Origin: Haemonchus contortus | Lineage: Eukaryota; Nematoda; Chromadorea; Rhabditida; Trichostrongylidae | Assembly: GCA_000469685.2 (NCBI GenBank) | Contig: LS997562.1 | Location: forward strand, 20,978,743 to 21,042,742 | Direction of reading: 5' to 3' | Length of the DNA stretch: 64,000 nt | Shown here: positions 35,880-46,936 of the stretch, piece by piece | How the letters are laid out: the number at the start of each line of letters is the position of its first letter | How positions within the stretch are numbered: the first letter of the stretch is position 1 | Translations under genes and position numbers: made by a program | Notes under the pieces: generated by a model | Told to the model about the DNA's origin: nothing | What the model saw: only the letters and a program-made list of their open reading frames with translations | The model's database searches: none

Positions 35880-36450
35880 AGGCACAGTTCACGATAATTT
35901 TGTGTAGTCCAGATTATGATGAAAAATGGACGACAAGATCGAAAACGGTGCAATGAAGGTTGAGAAACTGCGTGAATCGGTGTCTCCGAACTGAAAAAAG
36001 CTTCAGAAAACCGTGAAATAGGGAGCTGGACGAGAATGAGCTCAGAAAAATGAAGAAGAGTTAGGCGTTTGGACGAGCTACACAATGTGTCTCACTGCGT
36101 ACGTGTGGGACCTGGTGCGAATAAAACACAATGGTAAGCGGAAATTCATTCACTTATAAGCATAAGTAAACAAAAAACCCTAGTAATAGCAAAAGTAGCC
36201 CACCTTTTTCAGCCTCTAGCAGTAGGAAATTAAGTAAGGGATCGCGACAGCAAAAAGAATAGCAGAGGAAAAAAGATTGGGAGAAAAACATTGCCTCATC
36301 ACTCGGCGACAGCTGATTGTGTGTGGGTCCTAGAACGAAAATTTGCAACCTGTATTGTCTCGACACTCGTCTTCGATCATGACGTGACTTCGATCGAAAG
36401 GCGGGAAGGCCATTGACGTGCCCGCCAATTGAATTACGTGAATTGTGCCT
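35880..36450. mobile_element. TTAA-flanked MITE, copy 2
   Basis: 571 bases bounded by TTAA (35,876-35,879 and 36,451-36,454). The left end is AGGCACAGTTCACGATAA, the right end CGTGAATTGTGCCT. The interior has no conserved ORF. Confidence 0.78.
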
Positions 36451-36779
36451 TTAATAACCCGGGGTGTCGAAATGGGGTCCAGATCAAGGGGAGAGCTAGG
36501 AGTTGCTCAGAATACACTAGCTAGTCATTCGGCAAAAAGCCTTATTTGTTTGTCAACAACTATGGGACGTTAAAATTTATATGACCCTTAACTGTCAAGG
36601 CTACTGGTCATCTGAGCTTAGTTCTCGTAATCAGGAGATAGGCCGTAGAGCAGTCAATGAAGCATCCATCCAACGACACCGTCACCGCCAGGTCAGGTCC
36701 ACATCGAACCTATACGGCTAACCATTCTGAGGATTGTTTCAGTGACATCCGATCTCTCACCAGAAGTCAATAAGTCATC

Positions 36780-37058
36780 CACTGGCCGCTTTCATAGTCC
36801 GCCGGCCGGCCGGCCGGCGTGCACGAGGCAGTGCTAGGGGGAGGAGGGCGGCAGACGGTCGGTTGAGGGGTTGAAAACAAAAAAGAACAAGATCAAAAAC
36901 CAAACAACCAGGGTTTCCTACAAATGGTTTTTGATCGTGTCTCTCCTTGTTTACAGGCCTTCGAGGGGCTGACCGACCGTCTGCCGCCCTCCTCCCCCCT
37001 AACACTGCCTCGTACACGCCGGCCGGCCGGCCGGCGGACTATGAAAGCAGCCACTGCG
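36780..37058. mobile_element. GC-rich foldback element with CCGG core
   Basis: About 90-base arms (36,780-36,870 and 36,960-37,058) are near-perfect reverse complements and include GCCGGCCGGCCGGCCGGCG and GGCGGCAGACGGTCGG. The spacer of about 90 bases is AT-rich. The structure is that of a foldback MITE, and it would form a very stable cruciform. The flanking target duplication is unclear. Confidence 0.75.
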
Positions 37059-37871
37059 CGCTGAATACGCATCCAAATCCCTCCACAACTCGGGGTAGAG
37101 GGAGAATTTTTATCGGATTCAAGGGATTAATGCACTCAGAGCAATTATAACTCTCATACAGACAGACTCAAGAATAACGTGTATTGACTCGAGTCAAATC
37201 ATCCCTTCATCTCTATGTCAGCAATTCTGAACAACTAAGACACTGGTCAAAAAAACCAAGTACCACGAGTTACAAGCTAGAAACTATCGATGTTCTAGTG
37301 AGAAATTGAATCCATTGCGAAGAAATTGTTACTTTATGCAACGCATTACATACAGGAATGTTCTCTTCATAACTCAATAAAATTTATTTTGCGCGTTTTC
37401 TGTGATGGCAGGCTGTATGGGTTGGCACGGCCAGTGCAGCGGAAAAGGCGCCCGTCCGTGGGGGACGCACTTGCGAAACGCGCGCTCGTTGCGAATGTCT
37501 TGAAAATCCATGGACTTTCGAAGATGATTTTAGCATGATTTTTATATGTATGTATATTTTTATATTTCATTATTTCATAAATTTTTTTTCAGAGTATGGG
37601 TGTCACTCTACGGCCCTGGTGATGCACTGCTAATTGAGTACTCTGAAAAAAAGGACCTGGTATGACCTAGTAGATTTTCACTAGTGAGATTGCGTGGCTC
37701 TCCAAATTTGGGCACTGTGCCGAGGAGAATAGGGGTTAAAAGGTTCCGAGCAAACACACACACATACACACATACACACATACACACGCACACAACCTTT
37801 CAAACCAGCACAAAGAGAGCGCCATGTACAATAGGATCATTGACGGTACATTATTTTAGCATGAAGCTTCA

Positions 37872-38408
37872 GCACCAATTTGGCTAATGAGCCAAAGGAA
37901 GTCTTAACCAGTGACCAGTGTAATGTTTATCACAACGTGTTAGTATAAGGATCGACCATAATAATACATTCATGTGGGCGGTCCACAGATACCGTATCGC
38001 CACTGGACCACAATTTGGCTAATGAGCCAAAGGAAGTCTGAACCAGTGACGTGTAATGTTTATCACAACGTGTTAGTATAAGGATCGACCATAATAGTAC
38101 ACATTCATGGGGTTTATATACACAATATGTGGGCGGTCCTCAGATACCGTATCGCCAATGGACCTTAGGGGGCCCGTGGCGGTACTCAAGCTCGGGGGAT
38201 GAAAAAGCGGACCGCGTGAACGGCAGGACTTAAGCTACCTACTTGATTGCACAGTTATGATACCGCCAGGTCATGCCTGTGGTCTCAACTCAAGAAATAC
38301 TTACGTTAAGTTATGCCTATGAATAATATGTTGAACTAGCATGTTATCTATCATACTGGTAAAGGCTAGTTCTACTATAAACATCTATATGGTTGTGAAT
38401 CCACAACA
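37872..38408 (-). repeat. BEL 3' LTR with internal duplication
   Basis: 537 bases instead of 391. The first 137 bases (37,872-38,008) are an extra, partly deleted copy of the LTR end. It lacks the GGGTTTATATACACAAT segment present at 38,112 and 47,033. A full-length LTR copy follows from 38,009. The extra copy lies at the outer (U5) end. Confidence 0.85.
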
Positions 38409-38699
38409 CTGGGGCGGGGCGAAAAGTAGCGGTAGCTACATTGTACAACAGTGTTACCTACATAAAATTAACAGTGCATCAATGCATATACTATATTAGA
38501 CAAGCGAATATCAATGCAACTATGCGACAACAATGTTCAAAATTGCAATGTATAAAAATTCTCAGTATCTATGAATACAGTGATACAAATGCCTTTTCGA
38601 TGCGTAGACGACGTCGACGTGGCTGGCCTCCAGACGAGTGGTAAACGATAAGGCTTGTGGTTTAGATGTCAGGTTGTAGCTTGATAAGATGGAGTATGT

Positions 38700-40079
38700 A
38701 CATGAGTATGCGAGGTGCTGATATTAGCACAGTGCTCGCACTATTATTTTCGGAACAGTGAGGACCATCATAGCCACGAATATGGCGACTGCTATAAAAG
38801 CCATCACGGCCGATTTCCAGTGGTCCATTGCTACATCTAGTAAATGACCCAGATCAGGTTAGTTGAATATATTGACGCAGTTGGCGTGCTCGGTAAGGCG
38901 TTTTCCAGCTGGCGTTCTCCAATGCGTGTGGAATGCCAACACTCCTGATATAATGAGGTTGTGCGTTTTTTGCCCGCATTTCACTTGACAGCTATCTTTA
39001 TATCTTGATACTGTGGAGTGAATATCAGCCGTTGTTTTAGCCGTGGATGAATTGCATGTTGCGGAGAAAACTCTTTTTTGGCATTCTATTTCGATCATGA
39101 TCGGACGATTCGAGTAACATGAAAATGTGACTTCAGCTCCCCGTAGACAGTTGTAACATCCTTGAAGTGACGTCGATGTTATATCAAAGTTCTCATCGTC
39201 AATTAAAGGCTCGGCATGGTACATAGCTGAGGTGCTTGACGTGAGATCGACGACTGCACTGTGCACAGCTCCTAAGACTCTTCCATGATCGTCCTGAGGA
39301 TGCAGGACTGAGGAAGATATTGGAATTCGACTCTCTGTTGAAGTCATCTTCGCGTTGACGTCAAGATTTTTGCAGTCACATTTTGCTTCCGTTTCTGATG
39401 GCGAGCATGAGCACCTGTCTTCCACGTAACATTCCGATGTGTTCGAGGCACTTTTTAGATTCGAACATCGTAATGCGAAGAAGTCCTCTTCCTCGATTAT
39501 GGCTACTTCTGAATGATTGGAGTCGACTGATCCGAGGAATACTGTGCCAAGTAAAGGAATAACTGGCATTGTTATGAACTCTAGAGTGGTGTTGGCGTCC
39601 TTCATGACATGCGTAGTTGGGGGGTCGACTGTAATCATTTCAGATCGTTTTCCTCCCTCGATTCCAGTGTAGGTAAACGTTATCAAGGCCGATTCCTGCC
39701 ATGTTGGACAATGGAATACTTGATAGATTTTATCGTTCTTTGGTTTCGCGTAGGAGCGGGAAAACAGACATCCTAGCGTGGGGAGAAGGCAACCGCATCC
39801 GATTCCACCACAAGACGTAGTGCACCGTGCGATTCCTGGGAATTCGTAGGTGTCGTGTAGCTCCGACCTGCTGCTTATGTGTGCACATTTTTGTGAACTG
39901 CACGAACTGCACGAACCAGCGAGATGACACCGCTTGACAGATTCTGTGACAATGTTGACGTCTCTCGTGTAAAAGAGTACGACAGGATTGCAAGTGATGA
40001 ATACGTGCTGCAGCTGCAATTCCATGCTCCCGACTGTTTGGTTCCTCTTCCGGAGACGAAAGCAGGCTTGAGGTCTCTT
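38700..40079 (-). pseudogene. Envelope glycoprotein, phlebovirus Gc-like fusion protein
   Basis: In the same frame as the preceding region, after the TAA at 40,080. The 388-residue ORF is cysteine-rich and contains ARCTTSCGGIGCGCL, then LGCLFSRSY. This matches the cysteine pattern around the fusion loop of phlebovirus Gc (class II fusion protein, Phlebovirus_G2 family), known in some nematode BEL/Pao elements. Further features are HVMKDANTTLEF and a cluster of paired cysteines. The ORF stops at TAA 38,859-38,861. In the same frame beyond it lies a hydrophobic anchor-like segment (VMAFIAVAIFVAMMVLTV). It therefore appears broken twice. Such proteins are thought to allow infectious spread of the element. 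Confidence 0.78.
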
Positions 40080-40082
40080 TTA

Positions 40083-41240
40083 GCTCAGTGTAATTGTGCT
40101 TTCCTGTACGTCAAAGCGGTCGGTTTTGTAAGATGAGCGAGAGCAAACTGTGTTGTTTGCGTTGAGAGTATGTGTGTACTGACACGTTTCTCCGATAGCG
40201 ATCAAGTGTATCATTACGATGCTGAAAATTATAATTTTCGAGCTTCTTGGTAGCGTAGGCAGTTGTCTCATCGGAAAGCTCAGTTGTCTCATCGGAAGGC
40301 TATCTTTCGGCTGTTTCATTGGTATTCTAGCCCGCATGGACATCTTTCCACGTCGTTTCGAACTTTGCTTGGAGATTATGTAGCAACCAGTTGTGTAGCA
40401 TATCAGCAATATTGGGACGAGGACTATTGCTATGGCCACTGCTAACATCGCTATCACCATTCGAGGGGCACAGTGGGGATTCCCGAGAAATTCTATGCAC
40501 ATTATGCAGTTGATTCGTTTACAGACGTCGCCCGGTGGGCAGACTATTGTTTCTGTATATTGCCTGGAATCGACGATAGTCCGCCATTGAATAGTGTGCT
40601 GGCTGATGAGATGCTCGAATGGTAAGGCGACTTCCGTTATGCTCGCTTCGTCTGGAACGATGGTGCACTCTTTGTAATTTATGCAAAGTTTTGCCTTCGA
40701 AGATAACGTCGTGTTAATTTTCGCTCCTTTGTCGGAGCATGATATTGCCGTCGCAGACACAGGATTGGGTAGTGCAAGTGCGCACATGGTGATCATCAAA
40801 AGCGCCGATGAGCTCGAATGGGCACTTTTCGGTTCTGCTCTTGGGTCGTTGTAAGAAACCTGGTTTTTTGCGGCTCTTGGCGGTTGTTGTCTGATGACCA
40901 CGTCAGCTTTCTTGGCTGGTCTGGAGGGCGTCTTCCTCCTGGTTCTTTTTGCAACAGTAGGAGATTTATCAGCTTGCTCCTCTAAAGAGCGAGTTGAAGA
41001 GTGTATTTCCAGTGGAATGAGACGATTGATCGGCCTCTGGACAATTCTTCCTATTGAAGTTTGTAGCATGGCGCTCCGAATTTCTCCGTCTCTGCTTGTG
41101 ATAAGATCGGTAATCAGGGCCATTGGCCACTGTCCTCTTGGCAGTTGCGAGTCGTCGTCAAGGAGCACAACGTCTGCTACGCGTGGTACCTGGTCGGGAG
41201 ATCTAGTCTTCTTCCCGATGACTTTGTGACGATCTCGCAA
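40083..41240 (-). pseudogene. BEL integrase C-terminal domain fused to envelope N-part
   Basis: The frame begins with the DUF5641-type integrase tail (ADVVLLDDDSQLPRGQWPMA, then IRSAMLQTSIGRI, RPINRLIPLE). It then passes without a stop into a membrane glycoprotein region. That region has a hydrophobic signal-like stretch (LLMITMCALALPNPVSA), a cysteine-bearing ectodomain (CINYKECTIV, CPPGDVCKRINCIMC) and a strong membrane segment (MVIAMLAVAIAIVLVPILLI). A basic tail follows, then a second hydrophobic stretch (IIIFSIVMIHLIAIGE) that may be the signal for the next glycoprotein. Pol and Env are thus read in one frame. A TAA at 40,080-40,082 interrupts it. Confidence 0.82.
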
Positions 41241-41412
41241 TTCTATGAGGTATTCGTTCTTCCATAAGCTCCAAAACTTCTTCGTTAGCTTTTCGGTTGT
41301 CGATATAGCTAGCTTTGCTGCTTCCTGGGAGGAAAGTTCGGGAAGGCTTGGAAATCTGGATCACCGTCATAGTCTTCTGACGCGAGCTGGGTTGTTCCGT
41401 GCCGTGTGTCTT

Positions 41413-41991
41413 TTAAATGAAGTCGATCGGTCGTAGGGTTTCACATGGGGAGTCCTGGTCTCCGATTGTGGTGAGCGGTCGCGAGTTAACAACACTTTCT
41501 ACTACGCAAAGTGTAGTATGTAACAACTCATCCGTTAGCTTTCGTCGACCTATTGTTTTTTGGAGTGATCGTTTGACCGTGCCGACCATCCTTTCCCATA
41601 CGCCACCCATCCATGGTGATGAGGGAGGAATGAAATTCCATGTTATTCGATGCTCTGCGAGAAATAGAGACAAATGAGAGTCTTCATCATTGTTGTGATT
41701 CTGGGACAGAATATGTTCGGTCAGCCGAAAGTTGGTGCCGTTATCGCTGATTATTTTCACGGGTACTCCTCTTCGAGCGATGAATCTTTTGAGCGTGAAG
41801 AGAAAGCTCTTCGCAGAGAGATCCGTTGCCACTTCGAGATGGACTAGTCGTGTGACCGTGAGTCGTGAGTCGTGAGGCATGTGAATAGAGCAACATATCG
41901 TTTGAAATCTTCTCCGGATGTAGATTTCACCGTGATTGGTCCCATGAAATCAACACCTGTGTGCGCAAATGGAGGTGACTGCGTGACACGC
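41413..41991 (-). pseudogene. BEL/Pao integrase catalytic core
   Basis: DDE integrase. VDFMGP at about 41,945 supplies the first aspartate. IISDNGTNF at about 41,745 gives the second. PPSSPWMGGVWERMV at about 41,600 brings the glutamate. A microduplication of ACTCACG-type sequence at about 41,855-41,880 shifts the frame between the first and second aspartates. The stretch ends with PLTTIGDQDSPCETLRPIDF, typical of BEL integrase. The break at 41,413 separates it from the C-terminal domain. Confidence 0.88.
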
Positions 41992-42692
41992 TCAGTAGGC
42001 AGAGGACCCATGTTTGGGTACTTGAACGGTGCCGTATTGAATCTTTCTGCACGTGACGCAGTGCTTCAGCGTCCTTTTGCAAAGTGGCCTGTCTTGCGGA
42101 ATCCAGAATCGTTGCCTAATATTGAAGAGCAACTGATTAGTTCCACAGTGTGATAGGCTTCTGTGTAGATACTCCGCAAATAGTTGTCCTAGCTTGCTTT
42201 GCTTTGGAATATGCACAGGATTAGCAGCTGAAAAACTGAGTTCAGCATTATCAAGCCTGCCAAATTTTCGGAATATGCCGTCTTTGTCGGCTCTGACGTT
42301 GAGTTCCTTGTTTTGAGTCATCAGCTCAGACCGTAGATTGCCTGTTCTTGCTGAATGATGAGCATTTCAGCCTGGACGACTTCTTCTGCAGATATTGCGT
42401 TTGTTTGTGGTCCATTTGTGCTGAGAGCCAAGAGTTTACCTTTCGTTATTTTACGAATGAAACGGGCTGAATAAGCAACTATTCTGATAAGCTTGAGGTA
42501 GTTGCTGATGTCTTCTGTCGACCATATCGCTGTTGTTGCCACGCTATTGGCTGCGCAAGAGTATACTTCTTCGGTATTGGAATTTTGCTCATGCAAGTCT
42601 TCCGCCTTCTTCACTGGCCATCTATTCGCTGGCATGTTCAGCCAAACTGGACCACACCACCAACGATGGTTGACGAAATTTCCTTTAACCAA
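41992..42692 (-). pseudogene. BEL/Pao integrase N-terminal zinc-binding region
   Basis: Two overlapping frames. 42,692-42,321 holds the linker (WWCGPVWLNMPANRWP, then ISNYLKLIRIVAYSARFI). 42,321-41,992 holds LGQLFAEYLHRSLSHCGTNQ, FNIRQRFWIP and LKHCVTCRKIQ, the histidine-cysteine zinc site of integrases. It is expected to help assemble the integrase multimer. The break between the two frames is at about 42,320. Confidence 0.78.
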
Positions 42693-43278
42693 ACCTCGCA
42701 GTCCGCTACATTCTCTTGCGTTGGTACGTGAAAGAATGAAACGTTGCAGGATTCTTGAAGTCTTTTCCAGATTAGACTGATTTTCTGGACAAGTGTTGTA
42801 ACTATGGGCGGCAGGCGTCCAGTACCTTGAATCCAGCAGAGAGCGATTGTAAAATCGCTAAAGATATTAATCTGTTTGATCTCCATGTTAGTCTTCTGTT
42901 TGGTTGATTCGGCAAGACTTAGCCCGATGAATATAGATAGAGTTCTAGGCGTGGTATAGTCCGCTCCTTTTTCATTGGGGCGATCTTCGATTTCGCCGTG
43001 AAAAGTCTTGTCTCCGAGATTCCTTTGTTGGAAGTCGATGTTACGTAGATGCAGCAGGCATACGCACGTTTAGAGCTATTTACGAAGACTGACATCGTGT
43101 TGTCTGATGACTTTTCTGCGACCTTCCGTGGTAAGATAATTTCGAAACCACTTATGTTGGACTTAATCTCCTCCCACGACCTCTGATCTTGGCTCGACAG
43201 TGGGGCGTCCCAACTGTATTTCTGCATGTGAAGATCTTGAAGGAAGACTTCGGCTGGAGTCATGAGTGGCGATAGCAA
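42640..43278 (-). pseudogene. BEL/Pao RNase H region (Pao peptidase A17 family)
   Basis: LLSPLMTPAEVFLQDL-type start, then YSWDAPLS, SKRAYACCIYV and LFTAKSKIAPMKKERTIPRLEL. The segment after a frameshift near 42,900 reads IFSDFTIALCWIQG and FFHVPTQENVAD. This is the tether and RNase H-like domain of BEL/Pao elements, which removes element RNA after copying. It is interrupted at about 42,900 and again near 42,690. Confidence 0.82.
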
Positions 43279-43313
43279 ACCGAGTGGGTTATAATAGAAG
43301 CCATTTATTTGGC

Positions 43314-43910
43314 TCAGGACCGTTCGCTTCGAGATTTTATCAAAGCGTTTCTCGCAACATTTGAGCGATATGTATCCTCAATAGAATTCCATACTATTCC
43401 ATTAACCTTGACTTCGGTTGTGGCTGTTCTGTCAGCTTCTGGTATTCTGTTGTTGACGCTTGGAGAGTTGGATAGATAGTCGCGAAGATTCATTCCCATT
43501 GACGAAACCAATTTCTTGGACTCAGCGTATTTGTGAACAAGGTCATCTGCTTTTGTTCCTTCGAGTAGAACATTGTCGACATAAAGTGACTTAGATAGTT
43601 CCTGGGCTATGTCTGACTCTGAGCTTTTGATGTGTTTCAAAATGCATTGATTCAGAATGGCTGGACTTGCGTTGATGCCAAACGGTACTCTGCAGAAGCG
43701 AAAGTATCTGATATTGTCACCAGATGCTGGGCGGAGAATATCCTTCACCCACAGAAACTGTGTGACGTCTCGGTGTTCTCCGGGTAACTTTATTTGTAAA
43801 AAGGCCTTCTGTATATCTGCTACCATTGTGTACTGGTGCGTTCGAAATTGCAGGACTACCTCATGAATGAGAGGTGTCAGGGAATGTCCCTCGTAGATCA
43901 CGGGTGGCAA
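43314..43910 (-). pseudogene. BEL/Pao reverse transcriptase core
   Basis: RT palm with MVADIQKAFLQIKL (first catalytic aspartate, followed by the conserved KAFLQI), FLWVKD and FCRVPFGINASPAILN. The active-site box reads LYVDNVLLEG. The usual YVDD appears here as YVDN. The first aspartate remains; the second is Asn, which is either a lineage variant or an inactivating change. The thumb follows (NLRDYLSN, NGIVWNS). Frame breaks lie at both ends. Confidence 0.88.
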
Positions 43911-45246
43911 TTCTGTCCGGCTGGTCAGTTGCCTCTTCGATTAGTCCTTCCTGGAGATAGCTCGCGAATGTTTCGCTGTAGAGCTTGAGTTTTTCTTCGT
44001 CGCCATGGAGTGTTCGTAGGAGATTTTGTAATCTCCTCAGCGCTACGCTGAAGTTGTCCTTCAAATTTCTCACCTCTTCAGTGAAGGGAAATCCAGCAGT
44101 GATGTTGCCATTTTCTATGACTATGGTCTTCCGGTAGTTATCCATGAACTTTATGACTGCCGCCTCGTCTATATCGTTCTGGGTATTGATTCCAAGCGAT
44201 TCCAACTCATAGAGGTGTTTTATATCCTTCTTGTAGCTGTCGTTCGTTAGCGTAACAGGTGTAGCTGCTATGAGCGGAGTACACTGTGTATCACTGTTTC
44301 CGTTGTTAGGGGGAAATGTACCGCTGGCACCGGAAATGGTATAGCCAAAGACTGTTGGAGTGAGAACTAATCCTGATGGTAGCTTTATAACTGAATTGTG
44401 GTGTTGGATCACTTGATTTAGAAGGTATTGTCTAATGAGTAGATCGGGTGATAGTTCTGACGGACGCAAAGTTTGCTGAGCGATCATGATTTTCTCCCTT
44501 TTAATGAAGCTTTTGTCAGCTTCCGATAGTAGAGCGAGTTTGGTAGTCGACGTCAGTTTCTCTCTAATGAAAACCGACAGACGTTGTAGTTTCCTCGAGC
44601 TGCGTAAGCCCTTCAAGGTCACTTTCACTTCATTCGATTTGAAGGTTTCTTGAAGCTCTCCCAATCCTGTTATGGTAAATGATGTGGAGCTTATTGTTGG
44701 CAGCCTCAATCTGTTTCTCATCTCTGCCTTTATGAAGCTTTTCTGAGCTCCTGAATCAAGAAGAATAGTGATTGGCTGATAATCTCCGCTGGCTTCATTA
44801 AAGATCAAAGCGGAGGCCATTTGCAGCACGCATTGTCCTGATACCGGTCGTTCCGATTCTGTGGTGAAGTTCCGAGCAGGAGCAGCATGCAATGTTTGAA
44901 CTCTGTTTGTTTCTCTCAAGTTATTATTTCTTGGGGTTGGTTGTCTGAAGCGGTTGGTTTGCGATGGAAGCGGCATCCTTGCAGCTCCATGCTGAGTGGA
45001 GTTCGGCGGTGGGTTTTGCCTACGATTAGACAGGTTCATAGGTTCCAGACCACTGCTCGATCTTATGCAGAGTGAGGCATGGTGATCCTCCTCCTGACAT
45101 TTCGGACAAGATCCCATTGCTGTGCAGAATCTCGATCCGTGTCTTATCGAAGCATTTCCAGCACACTCTCTGGCGCTTCGCTTCCATTCGCCGAGTCTCA
45201 GGTGTAGGGAACCTGGCGCATTGTTGTGGTGAGTGCGACTCTCCAC
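43861..45246 (-). pseudogene. BEL/Pao protease and RT N-terminal region
   Basis: The frame opens in the zinc-knuckle region. The aspartic protease domain (DUF1758 type) contains ITILLDSGAQKSFI, with the catalytic DSG, then LPTISSTSFTITGLG. Further on are LIRQYLL, TVFGYTISG and an RT N-terminal stretch with LESLGI and FTEEVRNLKDNFSVALRRLQNLLR. These are standard for BEL/Pao polyproteins. The frame ends at 43,861 through an indel near 43,900; the RT core continues in another frame. No start codon is expected, since Gag and Pol are normally one polyprotein. Confidence 0.88.
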
Positions 45247-46471
45247 ACAGGCATGTGTGTCTCATTCGATGGCTGGAGAACTGTTTCATTTGGTTGCGTC
45301 CCCCGTTATGTCCTCTGGCGTTGTTCTGCATGGCTTGTGCAGTTTGAGTACCGAAGAGCGTCTTTGTCGTTAGTTCGGTAGTTTCTTGAAGCGTAATGAT
45401 TTCATCAACGGCATCAAGAATATCCTTCACTTCGAATCCTGTGCCACTTTGATTTTCTTTCTTAATTACTTGGCTACAGATATTCTCTGTGAATTTGGAA
45501 AGGATAAGACGTCGCCATACTCTGTCCGCGTTCATTGGCACTCCAGTTTGTTCTAGGTGCACGATGCGAGAAGATATAGAATTGAATGTATTTCGACAGC
45601 TCCTCGAGTTTTCTTGAGTCCTAGGCAGATGCTCGATCTCGTTTATTAAGATATCGGCTATGCCTGATGATCTGTCGTACTGTTTCTTGAGTATATTCAG
45701 CTTGAGATTATACTTGTCTCCAATGTCTGGAATGCTGCTGATTGAAGCAGCTGCTTTTCCCTTCAGTGATTGTTTCAAGAAAAGGAATTTTTCTTGATCA
45801 CTCAAATCCGTCTCGTTGTGTATGAGGGATTCAAAGACTGACCAGAAGGTGTTGAACTCTCTGTAGTCTCCAGAGAATGTTGGAACTTCGAGCAGAGGGC
45901 GTCGAACTCGTATGCTTCGGTCGTACAACGTATTGAGAGTATCCCCTCCGCTGTGAGAATTGTGTTGGCTGCTAGCAGCCTGGTTTGCAATGTTGGTGGC
46001 TTCCGCTATGAACGAGGCTTGCTGCGCCAATTCTTCCTTTCTGAACTCCATTTTGCTCAGCCAATGTATTATTGCGATTTCAAGGCCATTAGACTCGAGC
46101 TCCATGTGGTTGTTCAACTCGAGCATCAGCATTTCACGATCCTTCTGTTCCGATCGTGAACTGTTTGTTTCGATCGCTTTGTCGACATAAGTATCATGAA
46201 GTTGTTTTGTCTTGGTGATTGTTGTTATCAAGTGGTTCAGCTGTGCAGTTTTTTCTCTGATGTACACCTCACATTCCTCCTTTTCAGTTGGGAATGTGAA
46301 TTGGTTGTCCAAAAGTTTGAGATCTGACTCGCTTGAACGAATCAGCTTGCATGCATGCGTGATTCTGGTCTTGAACAGTTGAATCTCCGCCATTTTGATG
46401 CTGGAGCTGTTTGAGGTCAGAGTTGCTTTTTCGTGCTTTGTTGGATCTGAGCACAAGCTGTTTGAAACCAA
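45026..46471 (-). pseudogene. BEL/Pao Gag
   Basis: About 480 residues from ATG at 46,471. The N-terminal half is helical, with coiled-coil character. The central part holds PLLEVPTFSGDYREFNTFW, DLSDQEKFLFLKQSLKGKA and YNLKLNILKKQYD, the DUF1759-type capsid region shared by BEL/Pao Gag proteins. The C-terminus starts a zinc knuckle (CWKCF) at about 45,160. A small indel there puts the rest of the knuckle and the following cysteine cluster (CPKCQEEDHHASLC) in the next frame. The protein would form the virus-like particle core and bind element RNA. The frame break could also be a programmed shift, but its position inside the knuckle argues for damage. Confidence 0.88.
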
Positions 46472-46599
46472 TGAACGTCTAAACTGTGTGGAGGTTTAGC
46501 TCAGTTTGATGTCTCTTTTGAAACACCTTGGCTTCGTGTAGGATGTGTTTCCTGCTACGCGGGTCTTTCGTTGTTTTGTAGCTCTTATTTGATTTCCAG

Positions 46600-46920
46600 G
46601 TGTTGGGAATCAGTGAACTCAAGTGAATGGAAACGTGGAAATTGCTTTTTCTGGTTTCTCCGAAGAGAACGCGCAAGGAAGAAGTTGTTGAGGTCTTCTG
46701 GTTCCTCCGGAGAGGACTCGCAAAGAAGATTTTTGTTTCTAGGTGAATAGAAACGTAGAACCTACGCCTTCTGGTTTCTCCGAAGAGAACGCGCAAAGAA
46801 GTTGTAATTTTTCGCTCTTCTGGTTCTTCCGGGGAGGACTCGCAAAGAAGAACTGGACTCTTTTGTCTTTCTGTAAAGAGAGCTGGCGCAAAAGAGTGTG
46901 GAGATTTGTGGGTTTGAACC
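46600..46920 (-). repeat. BEL leader with about 120-base direct repeats
   Basis: The untranslated leader between primer site and gag repeats CTGGTTTCTCCGAAGAGAAC at 46,651 and 46,771. It also repeats CTGGTTCxTCCGGxGAGGAC at 46,698 and 46,820. The 210-residue ORF across it runs into the LTR and is probably not a gene. The role is unknown (packaging or translation signals are possible). Confidence 0.6.
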
Positions 46921-46923
46921 CAA

Positions 46924-46936
46924 GGCCGATGCACCA
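46924..46936 (-). promoter_or_regulatory. Primer binding site for tRNA-Gly(GCC)
   Basis: On the minus strand TGGTGCATCGGCC is exactly complementary to the 3' end (GGCCGATGCA plus CCA) of the widely conserved eukaryotic tRNA-Gly(GCC). It would prime minus-strand DNA synthesis. Its first six bases, TGGTGC, are also present at the end of the 3' LTR next to the target duplication, so LTR and primer site overlap. Confidence 0.75.

Noticed and set aside
38386..38430. Purine-rich CTGGGGCGGGGCGAAAAG next to the 3' LTR as a polypurine tract
   Set aside because: It is purine-rich on the plus strand, the wrong strand for this minus-strand element.
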